Below are positions 59,600 through 64,000 of a DNA stretch of 64,000 bases, in pieces. The stretch's first letter is position 1. Each line of letters starts with the position of its first letter. Source of the stretch: Acanthaster planci (Eukaryota > Echinodermata > Asteroidea > Valvatida > Acanthasteridae); NCBI RefSeq assembly GCF_001949145.1, contig NW_019091384.1, positions 520,584 to 584,583 of the forward strand, read 5' to 3'. The notes below the pieces were generated by a model that worked only from the letters and a program-made list of their open reading frames with translations, was not told the origin of the DNA and searched no databases. A program made the position numbers and the translations under genes.

Positions 59600-59880
59600 C
59601 ATCACAGTCAGGTTGGCGTAGTGGTTCTTTCCTCGCCTTCCACCTCTGCGGTCCGGATTCGAATCCCTGCTCGGTCCACACGTGGATTGGGTTTTCAGTC
59701 CTATACCTTATTCCGTGGGTTTTACCTAGAGTATTCCTCTGGGGTTTTCCTCCCACCTGTAAAACTGTAACAGCTTCTCCTTGTCTCCTCTCTACAGGTT
59801 CAGGCGGAGCTACAGTGCCTAGGGCGCTTTTAAGAAATCCATGGTGTCATTACCACAAATAAATATTGATAATAACGCAG
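59600..59880 (+). mobile_element. tRNA-derived SINE
   Basis: Box A TGGCGTAGTGG (59614-59624) and box B GGATTCGAATCCC (59655-59667) are spaced as in a tRNA. A conserved-looking body follows ('gtgggttttacc', 'ggggttttcctccc'), and the end is AT-rich ('aaataaatattgataataa'). The gggtttt/ttcctccc body resembles a central domain shared by several invertebrate SINE families; I cannot name which. Confidence 0.8.
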
Positions 59881-60320
59881 GTTTTCTCGCGCACTTTTTA
59901 AAATTGGCGCTCCAATTAACGTTAGGTTCATTCAATTTAGCGCGAACTTGATGACGATCCAGATCAACATTCAATCAGCCAAAAGAATTCGATTTAACTC
60001 CATGAGCATGCGATTGCAAATTCTTGTTGAACAAAAAGTTTAAGTCGCTATTCACTTTAGAAAATTCTCGGAACAGCAGTGAAATTCGCACAGGCACTCT
60101 GTGGTACTTGTAATGGGCATGCGATTTCGTAAATTGGCAAGCATTTCCGACATCTGTGCAATGTTTTTCATCGAAGTGTAAATTCGAAATGTTTGAGGTT
60201 TGTATAATTGTTTTCAAATTACACCATGAAGAGAACGTGTTTCACTGGCAGAGAAATCCCTGCAATCACCTGAGTGGGAGAACCTGTTATTCTGTGATCT
60301 CAAACACTGAAATAAGATCG

Positions 60321-60500
60321 ATGGCAGCAGCTCGTGGTCGCTACACAAGAACATCCAATGTTGATCGTGGTCGTTTGATTGAAGCATTTGAGGGAAATGG
60401 TCAAGATTACCTAGAACTGGCTGCCAACCTTGGAATATTGAAGATTTATGAAAAGAAAGAAAATTTGGGGATGAATCTGCCTCCCAGTCACCCTGAGTGA
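60321..60500 (+). pseudogene. transposase N-terminal (helix-turn-helix) remnant
   Basis: From the ATG at 60321: M-A-A-A-R-G-R-Y-T-R-T, then V-D-R-G-R-L-I-E-A-F-E-G-N-G-Q-D-Y-L-E-L, then A-A-N-L-G-I. This pattern (basic leader, 'R-x-R-(I/L)-(I/V)-x-A-(F/Y)-E-x-G-x-D-Y-x-x-(L/V)-A-x-x-L-G-(I/V)') is the HTH that starts many invertebrate DDE transposases. After L-G-I the frame diverges and stops at 60498-60500, so the catalytic part is gone. The open frame can be read from an upstream ATG at 60156. Confidence 0.6.
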
Positions 60501-61087
60501 TATTGAGTGACACTTGTGCATTGTGAAATTGAATTATACTGTTCCTAAATTGAATACTTGAAAGTGCACGATTCGACGTCTAGAAACGAAACTGAATGCG
60601 CAAAATTTGAAAAATGAACCCCGTGGATAACGGGCTTTGAGAAATCGCTTGAATGTGAATGCATGTTCACGAATTTGAATGCTGCTTAGGCCTACCATCG
60701 GCCCGGAAAACTGTTATATACATAAACCGCGTTTCTTAAAGCAATAGCCCTACGACCCAATGACGTATCACTGTGTTTACCCATACCGCGCAGTGCACTG
60801 GTGGGATAGAGGGTCATCGGTGTATCATAAGCATATGAGTACGGTTACTTCAGTTTCGGAAAGGCAGTTGTTTTATTCAATTATCTTTTTAAATTGTGGA
60901 AAATATACTGCACAAATGAAGATTGCGCCTTTTACTTTCCTGTGATCAAATGTAACTTGCACTTGCACTATTTCTCCTACTCGTGCCATACGACGACCCT
61001 TCATTGCATTAAGCGCAGTGACACGTCATCAGTACATTGGGCTATTGAAAAAAACTGGTAAAATTCTGGACGTGATCATAAAAATCT

Positions 61088-61398
61088 TTACTCCAATTTT
61101 GCTTGATTTGAGTTAAGTTCAGTTTTGACATCAGCCAATGGGTCTCCATCTGAGCGATCGTTGTCTGTTCCACTTACTCCACTCTTTTCTCGCAATTCCC
61201 CACTTCCTTTTCTGGTGTGATATTCTACCACGTAATACAACAGCATGGATACACCCAAGAGACTCATCAAACCGTAGATCTTGTAAGACACACACACGAA
61301 CGAAAGGATACTAACAGCAAACGACAGGCAATTACCCACGCAGATGAAGAGGTACACGGCAGAGAAGACAGGGCCGTAGTTAGTCGGGAACAAGGCAC
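61088..61398 (-). pseudogene. duplicated last exon of UNC93A-like gene
   Basis: After GTTTGTAG reads (G)-A-L-F-P-T-N-Y-G-P-V-F-S and the same membrane segments as 54434-54720 with a few substitutions. The normal stop is lost by base changes, giving a 10-residue extension N-S-N-Q-A-K-L-E before TAA (61088-61090)... the extra residues start after K-T-E-L. Exons 1 and 2 are not present to 64000. The exon itself is intact, so it could still be used if upstream exons lie beyond the window; a dead partial duplicate is more likely. Confidence 0.85.
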
Positions 61399-61530
61399 CT
61401 ACAAACACTGCGGGGATCAAAAGAAACAATGTGGACACTCAGTCGCACCAATAAACGTTGTTCACCGCTCATGTTCGTTTCACATCGGATTACTGGGAAG
61501 TTTACCCAAGTTAAGTTTTAACCCCAAAGG

Positions 61531-61898
61531 AGGTTGAAACTATCGAAAATGGGTTGTGTTAACCCAGGTCTAAGGATTACAATTAATTTGTGGTTCATTT
61601 ATCACCCACAAATGGGTCGACATTGTTTGGTTAGAACAACCCCAAAATATATTTCAACCACCACAACTGGAGCGAACACAACCCAAATTTAAGGCAGTTG
61701 CAGTTTTCACCCTACCGTGGATCAAAAATTTTTTTTTCAATGATCAAGAGTACGTACATTTACACAAAATTGCAATGATAAAAACTAGACATTAGTCGAG
61801 CTTACTATACCAAAGCATCACTTTATGCAATTCATTTGGCCACAGAGGTATAAGAGTTGCAGTTTTAAAGGAACGCGATCACATTGAGTTTAACCTTA
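61531..61898. other. non-coding sequence
   Basis: Unique AT-rich sequence between the end of the duplication and the minisatellite. No gene seen. Confidence 0.5.
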
Positions 61899-62349
61899 AA
61901 TGAACAATAAAAGAGAAAAATGAACAATGAAAAGAGCACATCGACCAATGAAATGAGTCCAAGAGCAATGAAATGAGTAAAGAAAAGGAAATGACTAAAA
62001 GAGCAATGAAATGAATAAAAGAGTAATGCAAATGAGTAAAAGAGCAATGAAATGAGAAAAAGGATCAATGGAAATGAGTAAATAATCAATGAAATGAGTA
62101 AAATGAAAAATTAAATGAGTAAAAGCTTTGCTTCTACCCTTATACAATGAAAAGAGTAAACAAGCATTGAAAATGAATAAAAGAGCAATGAAATGAGTAA
62201 AAGAGCAAGGCAAATGAGTAACAGAGCAATGAAATGAGTGAAAGAGGAATGGCAATGAGTAAAAGAACAATGCAATGAGTAAAATACACATCGGAATGAG
62301 TAAAAGAGCAATGAAATCAGTAAAAGGGGCATGCAAATGAGCAAATTAG
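61899..62349. repeat. 20-24-bp minisatellite
   Basis: About 20 imperfect units around 'gagtaaaagagcaatgaaat'. Minus-strand open frames of His-Phe-Ile-Ala-Leu-Leu type are products of this repeat, not proteins. Confidence 0.92.
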
Positions 62350-62910
62350 GAATGACAACGAAAAGAACTGATTGCATGTAGTGCCTCTGATATAACAAAT
62401 TTAACAAAAAAATCTGGTTATAACTCTTGTAGTAATTTTTAAAATTACTGTAACAAAAATCCTTCTTGATATTCACTTAGAAATCTTTTTCTTGTGCTTC
62501 TTTTCTTATGCTCACTGCATACTGAGACTTTGGCTTGTTCTTTTCTTAAGGAGGACTCTTTTGTCATGTTGAATAATCTTGAGCAGAGCTCAGCGTGCCC
62601 GTGGATTAGAGTCATTTACATTTGAATTACATGTACTTTGTATCGCTAGAGAAGGGAGGGCCACTCCCTTACATTCCTTCTGTTGGAAACTGGGTTGGAC
62701 ACTCTTTATAAAGACTATAGCCCACTACTGCCTGTCTAGGATTTGTGACTGGGTGCTGGTGAAGGCAAATGCCATTTTGATTTGTTTCTGTTGCGTATAT
62801 GAGTTACAGTTGGGTGCCATTACTGAAACACATGGATATCCTGACAAATTCTGTAAGTTAATTTTGTAATCTTCATACATTTGTACCCCGTGCCTCATCT
62901 CAGCCATGCC

Positions 62911-63245
62911 TGTAGTTCCTGTAATTCTGTTATTATTGAATAATTTACTTGTTATGCTGTATAATCGTAGATGTGATAATGTGAGTCGACTAAATTGTTC
63001 AAAGTTGGCACTTAATTCCGTTATTTGCTGGCTAGAGCCGCGAGCTAATTGGATACAGCCGAGAAATTTATTAGGCTGATTCTACTGTACTTATTTGAAT
63101 CCATACTACCAAATTGTAAATATCCGAAATGATGCAATTATTTATGTTCATTAAATGCCGGAGGGCAGTTAAACAGTGGCAAATATAAAAACAGTTCTTT
63201 TCTCTTAAGTTGATTTGTGTGCGTTTCCACTACTGGCGCAGTCCT
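62911..63245 (+). mobile_element. probable LTR and primer-binding site of a retrotransposon
   Basis: The candidate LTR starts TGTAGTTCCTG at 62911 and ends CCACTAC at about 63233, an imperfect inverse of TGTAGT. It contains a TATAAAA (about 63184-63190), followed directly by TGGCGCAGTCC (63234-63244), a form typical of tRNA primer-binding sites of Gypsy-type elements. No gag or pol frame follows within the window, so it is a truncated or solo-type relic at best. Confidence 0.35.
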
Positions 63246-64000
63246 AATTAAAAAAGGATTTCGTTACATTACTATGATAATTATTGTAAAAAATCAACGT
63301 TAACAACGGGAAATAAAATTATTACTGACACCAGTATGTGAAGACTACTGAATTTGTTTCGTGTTATGTGACTATCGAGTAATAATTCTCGGGTCGGACG
63401 CCGGCCGGGAACTGCTGCACACTATTTCACAGCACAACAGGTAAATTTGCCCCTGTGTTACGTGTTAAAAATCCGAACTGACGTTAAACCGCCCACGAGC
63501 GTTCATTATTTTTATGTAATGATGTATTTTGCATTCATTCCACAATAAAGAACGACAGTAACGTTCCACTTTGTTTCAATTTGTAAAACTGTGTACATGT
63601 ACAGGGTAACCGGGTGTTAAACACCAGTTCAAAAGATTATAAAATTCAGCCAGAGTCAAAACCACATGTACAGGTCATCTTGTGCAATAAATTTTAACCC
63701 ATTTTCTTTACTATTCATATAATATCATATTATTATGCTTATGGATATTCATGCCCTTTTCCATTTTCAAGGTCAAGGTCTACTGAGGTCTTATCCCCTT
63801 GGTACATCTACAAGCTGAAAACGCTTTTAAACAGCAGACAGTGAGGGGCATGTCTATTTCAGCGTTGGTAGCGGCGGTGCGTAGGGCCTACAAGCATGCA
63901 AACACACCTGGAAACGAATGCGTTCCGGTACGAGTTGACTTTCACTACATTGCACGTACAATGACGTCAAATTGCACACTAAAAGGCACAAAGACTTTCA
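63246..64000. other. non-coding sequence to window end
   Basis: No exon, RNA gene or repeat recognised. Confidence 0.5.

Larger units (their letters stand above)
59200..61530. repeat. segmental duplication copy 2
   Basis: Paralog of about 51840-54850 in the same orientation. It is interrupted at about 59600-60755 by a SINE and a transposase-derived segment. Homology on the right stops near 61530, shortly before UNC93A exon 2 would be expected, so only the last exon was kept. Confidence 0.85.

Noticed and set aside
61899-62349. CRISPR-like array
   Set aside because: Units are contiguous with no unique spacers, and the genome is eukaryotic; it is a minisatellite.

Overview
This is a window of nuclear DNA from a metazoan animal. 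Its genes are split into short exons with GT-AG introns of 0.3-4.5 kb. It carries tRNA-derived SINEs, a decayed LINE, foldback MITEs and minisatellites, and there are no operons or bacterial-type gene layout. The moderate A+T content, repeat types and gene content suggest an invertebrate, perhaps an echinoderm or other invertebrate deuterostome. The sequence alone does not fix the species.

Layout. (1) Positions 1-13.6 kb hold no exon I can defend. The region is saturated with the palindromic word TACATGTA and its extensions. It contains a Tc1/mariner-type MITE, a roughly 2 kb direct duplication, a 38-bp minisatellite, a diverged tandem repeat and a decayed P2X7-C-terminal-like open frame. (2) Positions 13.7-33.3 kb (+ strand) carry a classical calpain (calcium-dependent cysteine protease). 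I resolved 16 coding exons with matching intron phases. The Cys/His/Asn triad lies on three consecutive exons, followed by a C2-like domain with an 11-Asp acidic loop and a penta-EF-hand domain. The N-terminal exon(s) and the very short last exon were not found. (3) Positions 33.3-39.5 kb are intergenic and largely featureless. (4) Positions 39.5-45.0 kb (- strand) carry AIDA (axin interactor, dorsalization-associated). Nine exons from start ATG to stop are resolved and one N-terminal exon is not. AIDA and the calpain converge tail to tail; human AIDA and CAPN2/CAPN8 also sit together at 1q41, so this looks like old conserved linkage. (5) Positions 45-48.27 kb are repeat-rich sequence ending in an abruptly GC-rich stretch, then a 575-bp N gap (48270-48844). 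(6) Positions 48.85-51.8 kb start with a perfect 84-bp palindrome and are otherwise non-genic. (7) Positions 51.8-61.5 kb carry a complete three-exon UNC93A-like membrane protein gene (- strand, 472 codons). They also carry a partial downstream duplication of its 3' end, and the two copies have been hit independently by different transposons (MITE and LINE in one; SINE and a transposase remnant in the other). (8) Positions 61.5-64 kb hold a 20-24-bp minisatellite and a probable LTR with primer-binding site.

The three genes share no obvious pathway. I did not find a convincing new multi-gene system. The most notable signals are the calpain-AIDA linkage, the UNC93A duplication with reciprocal transposon insertions and an apparent empty MITE site, the three-copy foldback MITE family, the 84-bp palindrome, and the TACATGTA-dense domain.
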